NCBI GenBank assembly: GCA_013201405.1
Contig: JABMJC010000015.1
Span: 1-32,207 of the forward strand
Length of the DNA stretch: 32,207 nt
Origin: Desulfobulbaceae bacterium
Lineage (GTDB): Bacteria > Desulfobacterota > Desulfobulbia > Desulfobulbales > Desulfobulbaceae
Direction of reading: 5' to 3'
Shown: positions 1-8,611 of the stretch, in pieces
Numbering within the stretch: the first letter of the stretch is position 1
How the letters are laid out: each line of letters starts with the position of its first letter
The notes under the pieces: model-generated
Told to the model about the DNA's origin: nothing
Database searches by the model: none
What the model saw: only the letters and a program-made list of their open reading frames with translations
Made by a program: the position numbers and the translations under genes

Positions 1-1794
1 TTGACCATCCCCTGGCTCACCTTTACCCTACATCTTTCCCTCGACTCGCTGGCAGGCTTCTTTTTACTGCCTGTCTTGCTGATTGCCCCACTGGCCGCCC
101 TCTACGGCTACCACTATATGGATACGAGCCGGCACAGCCTGCGACCAGTGGCCAGCTGTCTCTTTTTCAACCTGCTCATTGCCGCCATGATCCTGGTGCC
201 GCTCGCCGCCGACATGCTCGCCTTTGTGGTGGCCTGGGAGCTGATGTCCTTTGCCTCCTTCATCCTGGTACTCTACGATTGGGAAGAGCGGCAGACTCGG
301 CGGGCAGCCCACATATACCTGCTTTTCTCCCAAGCCGGCGCTTTTGCCGTTTTTGCCGCCTTTGGTCTGCTTTTTGCCGCCACCGGCTCCTTTATCTTAA
401 ACTCCGGCGCATTTGCTGCCCTGTCGCACGAGTTGAAGCTAGCCGCCTTTCTCCTGGCGCTCTTGGGCTTTGGCTCCAAGGCCGGGATAATGCCCCTGCA
501 TGTCTGGCTGCCTCATGCCCATCCGGCAGCGCCTAGCCATGTCTCTGCCCTGATGTCGGGCGTGATGATCAAACTGGGCATTTATGGCATCCTCCGCATG
601 TACTTTCTCCTCGACGACTCTGCCCCGGTCTTTGCCTGGATAATTTTGGCTCTGGGCATAATCTCCGGCATTCTCGGGGTGGCCTATGCCCTGGCTAAAC
701 ACGACATCAAGCGCTTTCTCGCCTACCACAGCATTGAAAACATCGGCATCATCCTCATTGGCTGCGGCCTGGGCATGTTGGGTTTGGCCACGGGTGAGCG
801 CACCATGGCGGTTCTGGGTTTTACCGGCGGGCTCTTGCACGTGCTCAACCACGCCCTGTACAAGTCTTTGCTCTTTTTTGGAGCAGGCGCCATCCACCGC
901 AGTACCGGCACCCGCACCATCGATGCACTGGGTGGTTTGGTGCGGCGCATGCCTATTACCGGCCGCAGCTTTCTCACTGGCTCGGTTGCCATTTCCGGGC
1001 TGCCGCCGCTCAATGGTTTTGTCAGCGAATTTCTCATCTATTACGCTGGTTTTCTGGGTCTTCGTTTTAGTGGTATCAACCTTGTGCTGGTCATTGCCGC
1101 CATTGTCTCCTTGGCCATGATCGGCGGGCTGGCCACTGCCTGTTTCACCAAGGCGGTGGGCATTGTCTTTCTCGGCGAGCCGCGCAGCCCGCAGGCCAGC
1201 CAGGCCACTGAAGCCGGGCCAGCCATGCAAACCACCATGCTGGCGCTCACCTTCCTCTGCCTGTGCATCGGGCTTTTTCCCGGGCCCTTCATCCACGCCG
1301 CCTTTGCAGGGCTGCGCGATCTTGGTCCCATGGCCTCCTCCTTGCTGTCGGGTGATGTGCTTGCCGGCATCAGCCGTAATCTCACCCTGATTGCCTGGCT
1401 CTTTGTGGTTCTGCTGGCCGGCCTGGCTGGCCTGCGCCACCGGGCCTACCGCGACAAACCTGTAGAACGGGCTGCAACCTGGGGCTGCGGCTTTACCCAG
1501 GCCAGCAGCCGTATTCAGTATACCGGCACCTCCTATGCCATGGGCCCGGTCAATTTTTTTCGTCCCTTGGTGCTGGCGCGCAGCCAGTGCACCGGTCTGG
1601 CGCAAAAAATTCTGCCTGCCTCGGCCGAATACACCAGCAAGGCAGAGGATTTGGCCGAAACAACCCTGCAGCGTCTGCTGACCACGCCTGTACTGTGGCT
1701 GGCACAAAAGCTGCGCTGGATACAACACGGCCGTATTCAGTCGTATATCGCCTACATCGTGTTGACCATCATTGTTGTTCTTCTGCTCGTCTAG
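1..1794 (+). CDS. hyfB: Hydrogenase-4 component B / NuoL-like proton-translocating membrane subunit (may be cut at the left edge)
   Basis: Multi-TM protein with antiporter-like motifs (GSKAGIMPLHVWLPHAHPAAPSHVSALMSG, HDIKRFLAYHSIENIGII, HALYKSLLFFGAGAI). First gene of a tight hyf-like operon; TTG start lies at window base 1. Confidence 0.9.
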   Translation: MTIPWLTFTLHLSLDSLAGFFLLPVLLIAPLAALYGYHYMDTSRHSLRPVASCLFFNLLIAAMILVPLAADMLAFVVAWELMSFASFILVLYDWEERQTRRAAHIYLLFSQAGAFAVFAAFGLLFAATGSFILNSGAFAALSHELKLAAFLLALLGFGSKAGIMPLHVWLPHAHPAAPSHVSALMSGVMIKLGIYGILRMYFLLDDSAPVFAWIILALGIISGILGVAYALAKHDIKRFLAYHSIENIGIILIGCGLGMLGLATGERTMAVLGFTGGLLHVLNHALYKSLLFFGAGAIHRSTGTRTIDALGGLVRRMPITGRSFLTGSVAISGLPPLNGFVSEFLIYYAGFLGLRFSGINLVLVIAAIVSLAMIGGLATACFTKAVGIVFLGEPRSPQASQATEAGPAMQTTMLALTFLCLCIGLFPGPFIHAAFAGLRDLGPMASSLLSGDVLAGISRNLTLIAWLFVVLLAGLAGLRHRAYRDKPVERAATWGCGFTQASSRIQYTGTSYAMGPVNFFRPLVLARSQCTGLAQKILPASAEYTSKAEDLAETTLQRLLTTPVLWLAQKLRWIQHGRIQSYIAYIVLTIIVVLLLV

Positions 1795-1811
1795 CCAGGT
1801 TCGAGGTTACC

Positions 1812-2744
1812 ATGTCCGTTATACTCTCTGTTTTTTCCCTTGTCCTGGCCCTGGCCCTGGTGCCGCTCTTTCCCGGCATCATTCTCAAGGTCAAGGCCTT
1901 TTTCGCCGGTAAAAAGGGCCCACCCCTTTTCATCAAGTACTACACCCTGCTGAAGCTGCTGCGCAAAGGCTCGGTCTACAGCACCAGTAGCACCTTTGTC
2001 TTCCGCCTGGGGCCGATTTTTTCCTGCGCTGCCGCACTCATGGCCCTGCTCTTTTTCCCCTTGGCCTGGATGCAGCCTCTCTTCTCCTTTCAAGGCGACA
2101 TCATTGTGCTCTTGTACTTTTTTGCCTTGAGACGTTTTTTTACCATTGTCGCCGCCTTGGACACGGCCTCGCCCTTTGAGGGCATGGGAGCGGCGCGCGA
2201 GGCCTTTTTCGCCTTTTTGGCAGAGGCCACGCTTTTTGCCATGTTGATTCTCTTTTTCCGCATGAACGGCACCCTCAGTCTGGGCGAATACTTTGCCGGC
2301 CAGACACCGCTTTCCTTTGATGGATCTCGGGGGGCACTGCTGGTTTTGGTGGTCGTGGGTCTGTTCATGGTTATGCTGGCGGAAAATGCACGGGTACCAG
2401 TGGACGACCCGGCCACCCATCTGGAACTGACTATGATTCACGAGGCCATGATTTTGGATCACAGCGGGCCTGATCTGGCCACGATCGAACTGGGGGCCTT
2501 TTGCAAACTCTTTTTCTATGCCGCCTTTGTCGCTTCTCTGCTCAAGCCGGCCCAGTTGGTTTTAAACCCAGTGCTGGCCACTCTGCTGTTCTATGGTCTG
2601 GTCGTGCTGGTATATACAGTCATTGGCGTGGTTGAGTCCGGCACCGCCCGTTTGAAGATGCCACTGGTGCCCAAGTACCTGCTCACCTCCTTTGCCCTGG
2701 TCTTTTTTGCCATTATTCTCACCTCCCTGGAGTTCATTCAATGA
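1812..2744 (+). CDS. hyfC: Hydrogenase-4 component C / NuoH-like membrane subunit
   Basis: NuoH-like motifs (ENARVPVDDPATHLELTMIHEAMILDHSGPDLA). ATG at 1812 preferred over the long upstream extension in the ORF track, which overlaps hyfB. Confidence 0.9.
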   Translation: MSVILSVFSLVLALALVPLFPGIILKVKAFFAGKKGPPLFIKYYTLLKLLRKGSVYSTSSTFVFRLGPIFSCAAALMALLFFPLAWMQPLFSFQGDIIVLLYFFALRRFFTIVAALDTASPFEGMGAAREAFFAFLAEATLFAMLILFFRMNGTLSLGEYFAGQTPLSFDGSRGALLVLVVVGLFMVMLAENARVPVDDPATHLELTMIHEAMILDHSGPDLATIELGAFCKLFFYAAFVASLLKPAQLVLNPVLATLLFYGLVVLVYTVIGVVESGTARLKMPLVPKYLLTSFALVFFAIILTSLEFIQ

Positions 2745-3394
2745 TTGGTGGTATTGAAATCTTCCTGGCCATCATCCTGCTCTCTGTCCTTTTTTCGCTG
2801 ACCTCCAGTCGGATGATGTCCCTGATTAAACTGATGGGCCTGCAGGGAGCCTTGGTTTCCCTGATCCCGGTGCTGCTGGAAATAGAGAGCAGGATGCATC
2901 CGGGTGGCATCATCCTTTTTGTGGTCATGCTGGCCATCAAGGCCCTGTGCATTCCGGGCCTGCTCTACTTTGCCCTCACCCGCATCGTTATCGGGCGCGA
3001 GGTAGAACCACTGGTTGGCTACCATAGCTCGGTCGCGGTTGGCTTGGGGCTCATCCTGGTGGCTGCGTATATCGCCCACCACCTGAATATCTCTGTGGAG
3101 GGTGTGCACACCCTGGTGCTGACCACCGCCATCACCACCCTGGGTGGCGGCCTCTTTCTGATGATGAGCCGCAGCAAGGCCCTGAGCCAGGTCATTGGCT
3201 ACCTGATGATGGATAATGGCATCTACCTGATGGGCACGGCCCTGACCAGGCAAACGCGCAGCATCTACCTGGTAGAATTCGGCGTTCTGCTCGACCTGCT
3301 GGTGGCGGTGATGGTCATGGGGATCATCCTCAACAATATCAGCCGGGCCTTTGACGATGTCGATACCCTGGATCTCGAACAACTCAAGGACTGA
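2741..3394 (+). CDS. hyfE: Hydrogenase-4 component E-like membrane subunit
   Basis: ATGA overlap with hyfC; about 217 aa, hydrophobic, NuoK-like C-terminal half; operon position matches hyfE. Confidence 0.85.
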   Translation: MIGGIEIFLAIILLSVLFSLTSSRMMSLIKLMGLQGALVSLIPVLLEIESRMHPGGIILFVVMLAIKALCIPGLLYFALTRIVIGREVEPLVGYHSSVAVGLGLILVAAYIAHHLNISVEGVHTLVLTTAITTLGGGLFLMMSRSKALSQVIGYLMMDNGIYLMGTALTRQTRSIYLVEFGVLLDLLVAVMVMGIILNNISRAFDDVDTLDLEQLKD

Positions 3395-3397
3395 GCC

Positions 3398-4834
3398 ATG
3401 CTGGAATACATTTTTTTATTGCCTGTGTGTGTTGGTCTCGTCACCCTGATTCTGCCGCCGATACTTGGGCGAATCGCCCTGGTGTCCACCGGTGTCCTGC
3501 ATCTGCTCCTCAGTCTCAGGCTTTGGCTCGATGGCGGGCAGGCCTATTTTCCCGAATTTTTTGGCAAGGCGCATCCAGGCATGCTGGTGCTTTTGCTCAG
3601 TTCCTTTGTCTTTGCCTGGACCGCCCCCTATGCGGTCAGTTATATGCGGCAGCGGCCCACAAAATATGAAGCTGTTTTCAGCGGCTGCATGCTCCTTTTT
3701 CTGGGCACCATGAGTATGGCGGCCCTGGCCGAGCATCCCGTTGTTTTCTGGATAGCCATCGAGGCCACCACCCTGGCCAGTGCGCCCCTTATTTTTATTC
3801 ACCGCTCCAAGCAGGCACTGGAGGCCACCTGGAAGTACGTGCTCATCTGTTCCGTGGGCATTGCCCTGGCCCTTTTGGGTCTGTTCTTCATCACCTTTTC
3901 CATGGAAGGGGCCGGGCCGGATATCCCGCTCAGCTTTTCTTCCCTGAACAAGGTGGCGCCGCTGCTCAATCCGCTCTGGCTCAAGACCGGCTTTATTTTT
4001 GTGCTCATCGGTTTTGGCACCAAGATGGGCCTTGCGCCCATGCACACCTGGCTGCCCGATGCCCACAGCGAAGCGCCCAGTCCGGCCTCGGCCCTGCTCT
4101 CCGGCGCCTTGCTCAACTGTGCTTTTCTGGGCATCTATCAGGTGCACACCCTTATGGTCCTGGCAGGGCTCGGTGCCTTCTCCAGCAACCTGCTCATTGG
4201 GTTCGGCCTTTTTTCCCTGCTGGTGGCCGGCGTTTTCATCCTCAACCAGCCGGATTACAAGCGGATGCTGGCTTACTCCAGTATTGAAAACATGGGCATC
4301 ATTGCCATTGGCACCGGTATCGGCGGACTGGGCCTGTTCGGGGCCATGCTCCACCTCATCCACCATTCCCTGCTCAAATCTTCCCTCTTTCTTTCGGCCG
4401 GCACCATCATGCGCACCTATGGCAGCAAGCTGATCAGCCAGTGCGCCAACATGCCCCGCGTGCTCCCCAAGACCTTTTGCTGCTATTTTGCAGCCTGTCT
4501 CGGTATTGCCGGTCTGCCGCCCTTTGGCCTTTTTATCAGCGAGGTGCTGATTCTTTTTGCCGCCTTTCAGCGGGGTCTGCCTGTGGTTGGCCTGCTTTTT
4601 GTCATTCTGTTGATTCTGGTTATCGCCGGTTTTGCCCAGGGAGCACTGCGTATGTCTTTGGGCCAGGAGAGCGACACCCAGGCTGCACTCCGCCCCAGGG
4701 AAAAGGTCTTGCAATTCCTGCCGCCTCTGGCCCTGTTGCTCAGCTCGCTTGTGCTCTGTCTCTGGATACCTGAACCGCTGCGGCAGGTTATTAACGACAG
4801 CATTGTCCTTTTGGGGGGCGTGATTCATGGATAG
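3398..4834 (+). CDS. hyfF: Hydrogenase-4 component F / NuoN/M-like antiporter subunit
   Basis: Motifs GFGTKMGLAPMHTWLPDAHSEAPSPASALLSGALLN and DYKRMLAYSSIENMGIIAIG; operon position. Confidence 0.9.
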   Translation: MLEYIFLLPVCVGLVTLILPPILGRIALVSTGVLHLLLSLRLWLDGGQAYFPEFFGKAHPGMLVLLLSSFVFAWTAPYAVSYMRQRPTKYEAVFSGCMLLFLGTMSMAALAEHPVVFWIAIEATTLASAPLIFIHRSKQALEATWKYVLICSVGIALALLGLFFITFSMEGAGPDIPLSFSSLNKVAPLLNPLWLKTGFIFVLIGFGTKMGLAPMHTWLPDAHSEAPSPASALLSGALLNCAFLGIYQVHTLMVLAGLGAFSSNLLIGFGLFSLLVAGVFILNQPDYKRMLAYSSIENMGIIAIGTGIGGLGLFGAMLHLIHHSLLKSSLFLSAGTIMRTYGSKLISQCANMPRVLPKTFCCYFAACLGIAGLPPFGLFISEVLILFAAFQRGLPVVGLLFVILLILVIAGFAQGALRMSLGQESDTQAALRPREKVLQFLPPLALLLSSLVLCLWIPEPLRQVINDSIVLLGGVIHG

Positions 4835-6347
4835 CCTCATGCTTAAAATCAATAACGGCGAGCGCATTGACCGTAGCCAGATTCCCCGAGTCTCCAGCGA
4901 GTTGTTCCACCGTCAGCTTAGCCAGTTTGTGCGCAACAACGGCTTTATCGTGCAGTTTTTCGCTTATCCGGAAGACAAGCAGATGGTACTTTTGGCTGTG
5001 CTGCGCAATAGCGACCTCTTTATTCTGGAAACCACGGTTGGCCGCGAATTTCCCTCGCTCACCCTAAATGCGGGCCCACAGTTCAACCTGTTTGAGCGGG
5101 AGGTGGCCGAGCAGTATGGCCTGCGCCCGGCCGGGCACCCATGGTTGAAGATGCTGCGCTACCATGCCAACAAGAGTGATAAGCCAGATGTGTTCGGCAA
5201 TAACTACGAAGAGGAGATTCCCGGCAACTACCCTTACTTTCAGGTGCAGGGTGAGTCGGTGCACGAGGTGGCAGTTGGGCCAGTGCATGCCGGCATCATC
5301 GAGCCGGGCCACTTTCGCTTTCAGTGTGCAGGCGAGGAGGTGCTGCACCTGGAAATCCAGTTGGGTTATCAGCACCGTGGGGTAGAAGAGCTGTTGCAGA
5401 CCGTGCCACACAAACGGCTTATCACCATTGCCGAAGGCATTGCCGGAGACACCAGCATCGGTCACAACCTCTCTTGCTGCCAGGCCCTGGAGGCACTGTG
5501 CGGGCTTGAGGTGGCAGGCGGGGCCAGCACGCAGCGTACCATTGCCCTTGAGCTGGAGCGCCTGGCCAACCACATCGGTGATCTTGGTGCGTTGAGTGGT
5601 GATGTGGCCTTTAACCCGCCGGCAGCGTACTTTGGCCGCATCCGCGGTGAATTCCTCAACCTGTTGTTGGCGCTGAGCGGTAACCGCTTTGGCAAGGGCT
5701 TGATCCGCCCTGGTGGCACGGCCTTTGCTATGGGGCAGGAGGCGCGCCAGGTGATTGCAAATAAAATCAAAGAATTGCGCCCAGAGATCCTCCATGTTTG
5801 TGACCTGCTCTTCACCGCCCACACGGTTTTGGCGCGTTTTGAACGAACCGGCACCGTCACCAGGGAGCATGCACAGGCGCTTGGCCTGGTGGGAGTGTGT
5901 GGCCGGGCCTCTGGGCTTGACTATGATGTACGGGAGTTTTTTCCGACCGAGTGCTATGGGGATCTGCCCACAATTAGCAACAAGGTGACCAGTGGCGATG
6001 TGCTGAGCCGGGCCATGGTGCGACAGGAGGAGATCGTACACTCGTTAAACGCCATTGACCTGCTGCTGGCCAGAGAAGAAGAACCGTGTCAGCCCGTGCC
6101 TGTAGAGGGCACAGACTATGCCCTGGCTCCCTCGAGCTGCGTGGTCACCTTAAACGAGGGCTGGCGTGGAGAAATCTCCCACTGCCTTTTGACCGATGAC
6201 CAGGGCCAGCTCATCCGCTACAAGATCAAGGATCCCTCCTTCCACAACTGGCCGGGCCTGGCCATGGCCCTGCGCAATCAGGAGATTTCCGATTTTCCTC
6301 TGTGCAACAAGAGCTTTAACTTGAGCTACTGCGGTTTTGACCTCTAG
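4827..6347 (+). CDS. Hydrogenase large-subunit-like protein (NuoC-NuoD fusion, HycE/HyfG-like) lacking the [NiFe] cysteine ligands
   Basis: N-terminal NuoC-like domain (FNLFEREVAEQYGLRPAGHP) followed by NuoD-like domain (HRGVEELLQTVPHKRLITIAEGIAGDTSIGHN). Expected CxxC reads GIAGDTS; the C-terminal ligand motif reads NLSYCGFDL. Overlaps hyfF by 8 bp. Confidence 0.88.
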   Translation: MDSLMLKINNGERIDRSQIPRVSSELFHRQLSQFVRNNGFIVQFFAYPEDKQMVLLAVLRNSDLFILETTVGREFPSLTLNAGPQFNLFEREVAEQYGLRPAGHPWLKMLRYHANKSDKPDVFGNNYEEEIPGNYPYFQVQGESVHEVAVGPVHAGIIEPGHFRFQCAGEEVLHLEIQLGYQHRGVEELLQTVPHKRLITIAEGIAGDTSIGHNLSCCQALEALCGLEVAGGASTQRTIALELERLANHIGDLGALSGDVAFNPPAAYFGRIRGEFLNLLLALSGNRFGKGLIRPGGTAFAMGQEARQVIANKIKELRPEILHVCDLLFTAHTVLARFERTGTVTREHAQALGLVGVCGRASGLDYDVREFFPTECYGDLPTISNKVTSGDVLSRAMVRQEEIVHSLNAIDLLLAREEEPCQPVPVEGTDYALAPSSCVVTLNEGWRGEISHCLLTDDQGQLIRYKIKDPSFHNWPGLAMALRNQEISDFPLCNKSFNLSYCGFDL

Positions 6348-6407
6348 CAGCAGGCCTATAACAGCACAGAAGGAAATACAGGGCCATTCAATCAGGAACA
6401 CGAACCA

Positions 6408-7172
6408 ATGTATAAAATCATCCGCAACCGGCTGGAACAGGGCCATCGCACCAGCAGCTACCCCAAAAAACCAATCCAGCTACCTGCCATCTACCGGGGC
6501 TTGCCCATGGTCAATGCAGACAGCTCGCTTACGTTAGCCCGCCGCTGCGCAGAGCTGTGCCCGCAAAACGCCATTCTGGCCGAAGAGAGAAAAATTGATT
6601 TGGGCCGCTGCACCTTTTGCGGCCGCTGCGCCGAGGTGCAGGAAGGGGATGGGGATTATTTTGTCCGCTTCAGTCAGCGCTTTGAACTGGCTGCAGTCCG
6701 CCGGGAAGACCTGATCACCAGCGGCTCTCTGCCTGAACTGGCACAGCACGCCAAAGAGCAGATCACCAAGCTCTTTGGCCGCTCTCTGCAGTTGCGGCAG
6801 GTCTCAGCAGGCGGCTGCAATGCCTGCGAGGCAGATATCAACGTACTGGGCACCCCTTTTTTTTTTTTGTCCCGCTTTGGTATAGACTTTGTCGCCTCGC
6901 CCCGCCATGCCGATGGCATCATGGTCACCGGGCCCATCAGTCGCAATATGCGGAGTGCCCTCATGGATACCTATCAGGCCGTGCCTGCGCCCAAGGTGGT
7001 CATTGCCGCTGGCTGCTGCGCCATTTCCGGCGGCCCTTTCCATGGTTCTGCCGAAATCATCGGCGATTTGAATACCCTGCTGCCAGTGGATCTGTACATC
7101 CCCGGCTGCCCGCCCCATCCGCTCACCACCCTGCACGCGCTGTTGGCCTATTTCAAGCAGGTGCAGAGCTGA
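6408..7172 (+). CDS. NuoB/HyfI-like small subunit with N-terminal ferredoxin-like domain
   Basis: NuoB-type N2 ligands present (GGCNACEADINVLG, AAGCCAISGGPF, PGCPPHP) plus FVASPRHADGIMVTGP. N-terminal RRCAELCPQNAI...LGRCTFCGRCAEVQ ferredoxin-like motif. Confidence 0.88.
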   Translation: MYKIIRNRLEQGHRTSSYPKKPIQLPAIYRGLPMVNADSSLTLARRCAELCPQNAILAEERKIDLGRCTFCGRCAEVQEGDGDYFVRFSQRFELAAVRREDLITSGSLPELAQHAKEQITKLFGRSLQLRQVSAGGCNACEADINVLGTPFFFLSRFGIDFVASPRHADGIMVTGPISRNMRSALMDTYQAVPAPKVVIAAGCCAISGGPFHGSAEIIGDLNTLLPVDLYIPGCPPHPLTTLHALLAYFKQVQS

Positions 7173-7353
7173 AACGCAGAGCCTGATTCCAGTTGCAGGG
7201 CAACGCTGTACTGCCACTCAGATCCATTCTGGAGAATTGCAGCGATTTGCAGCTTGATGTGATACGATGCGTTCGGTTGCAATCTTTTTGGAGTTCTATT
7301 GTTTTTACGTAGCGTAGTCGGGCTGTGGCACGGAGTGAGGGGCAAGATGGCCT

Positions 7354-8610
7354 ATGAACACGCTGGATAAACTGACCATTCTGGCGGATGCGGCCAAGTT
7401 TGATGCCTCCTGCGCCTCCAGCGGCAGTAACCGCAAGGCAAAACCCGGAGCCCTGGGTAATGCCGCAGCATCCGGCATTTGCCATAGCTGGTCAGCGGAC
7501 GGCCGCTGCATCTCGCTGCTCAAAATCCTGCTCAGTAACGACTGCCGCCTTGACTGCGTCTACTGCATGAGCCGCCGTTCCAATCACTGCGCCAGAGCCA
7601 CCTTTACCCCAGATGAGGTGGCTGATCTCACCATCAACTTCTACCGGCGCAACTATATCGAAGGGCTTTTCCTCAGCTCTGCCGTCTATGCCAGCCCGGA
7701 ACAGACCATGAGCGACATGGTGGATGTCTGCCACCAGCTCCGCACCAAATATGCCTTTAATGGCTATATTCATCTGAAAGTAATACCCGGTGCACCGCAG
7801 GAATTGGTTGCCAAAGCGGGCATGCTGGCCGACCGTTTGAGCGTGAACATTGAACTGCCCTCGGCAGCATCGCTAAAGGAGCTGGCACCACAAAAATCAC
7901 GGCAGGGCATCCTCACACCCATGCGGCAAATTGGCGAAGCAGCGAGTAACTATGGCGCGGAACGAAAAAAATCTCGCCGCACACCAAAATTTTGCCCAGC
8001 AGGCCAATCCACCCAGATGATTATCGGCGCAAGCGCCGAGAGCGACTTGCACATCCTCACCCTGTCGCAAAGCCTGTACACCAAAATGCAACTGCGGCGG
8101 GTCTATTATTCGGCATATATAGCGGTGAACAGCGCGCCCAACCTGCCCATGCCGAGCACTGCGCCGCCGCTGGTGCGCGAGCACCGGCTCTATCAGGCCG
8201 ACTGGCTCATACGCTTCTACCAGTTTCAGGCCGAAGAAATTCTGCAAGCCACAGCTCCCAATCTGGATGAACGGCTTGACCCCAAGGCGGCCTGGGCCCT
8301 GCGTCATTTTGATTTGTTTCCCCTTGATATCAATCGGGCCAGCTATGAAGAACTGCTTCGGGTGCCGGGCCTGGGCCTAACTTCAGCACGTCGCATCATT
8401 GCCACCAGAAGGGTGGCGGCCATCCGCGAAGAAGACTTGAAAAAACTGGGCCTGGTGATGAAACGGGCCCGCTATTTTTTATCCATCAACGGCAAAAAGC
8501 TGGTTGCCGCCATCCCCTCCCATCAAGACTTGCTGACCGCCATGTGCCGCCTGGAAAAACCGGCCATCAGCCACCTTAGCCCGCAGTATCGGCAGCTTAG
8601 ACTGTTCTAG
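7354..8610 (+). CDS. Radical SAM protein, putative DNA modification/repair (TIGR03916-like)
   Basis: CxxxCxxC motif (NDCRLDCVYCMSRRSNHC) and C-terminal helix-hairpin-helix (DINRASYEELLRVPGLGLTSARRIIATRR). Immediately followed by its typical partner gene. Confidence 0.85.
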   Translation: MNTLDKLTILADAAKFDASCASSGSNRKAKPGALGNAAASGICHSWSADGRCISLLKILLSNDCRLDCVYCMSRRSNHCARATFTPDEVADLTINFYRRNYIEGLFLSSAVYASPEQTMSDMVDVCHQLRTKYAFNGYIHLKVIPGAPQELVAKAGMLADRLSVNIELPSAASLKELAPQKSRQGILTPMRQIGEAASNYGAERKKSRRTPKFCPAGQSTQMIIGASAESDLHILTLSQSLYTKMQLRRVYYSAYIAVNSAPNLPMPSTAPPLVREHRLYQADWLIRFYQFQAEEILQATAPNLDERLDPKAAWALRHFDLFPLDINRASYEELLRVPGLGLTSARRIIATRRVAAIREEDLKKLGLVMKRARYFLSINGKKLVAAIPSHQDLLTAMCRLEKPAISHLSPQYRQLRLF

Positions 8611-8611
8611 C

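Noticed and set aside
439-1728. 429-aa antisense ORF over hyfB, and similar long antisense ORFs at 3416-4867 and 27804-29732
   Set aside because: Shadow ORFs opposite well-supported genes in GC-rich sequence; Gln/His/Gly-rich composition with no recognisable domain.
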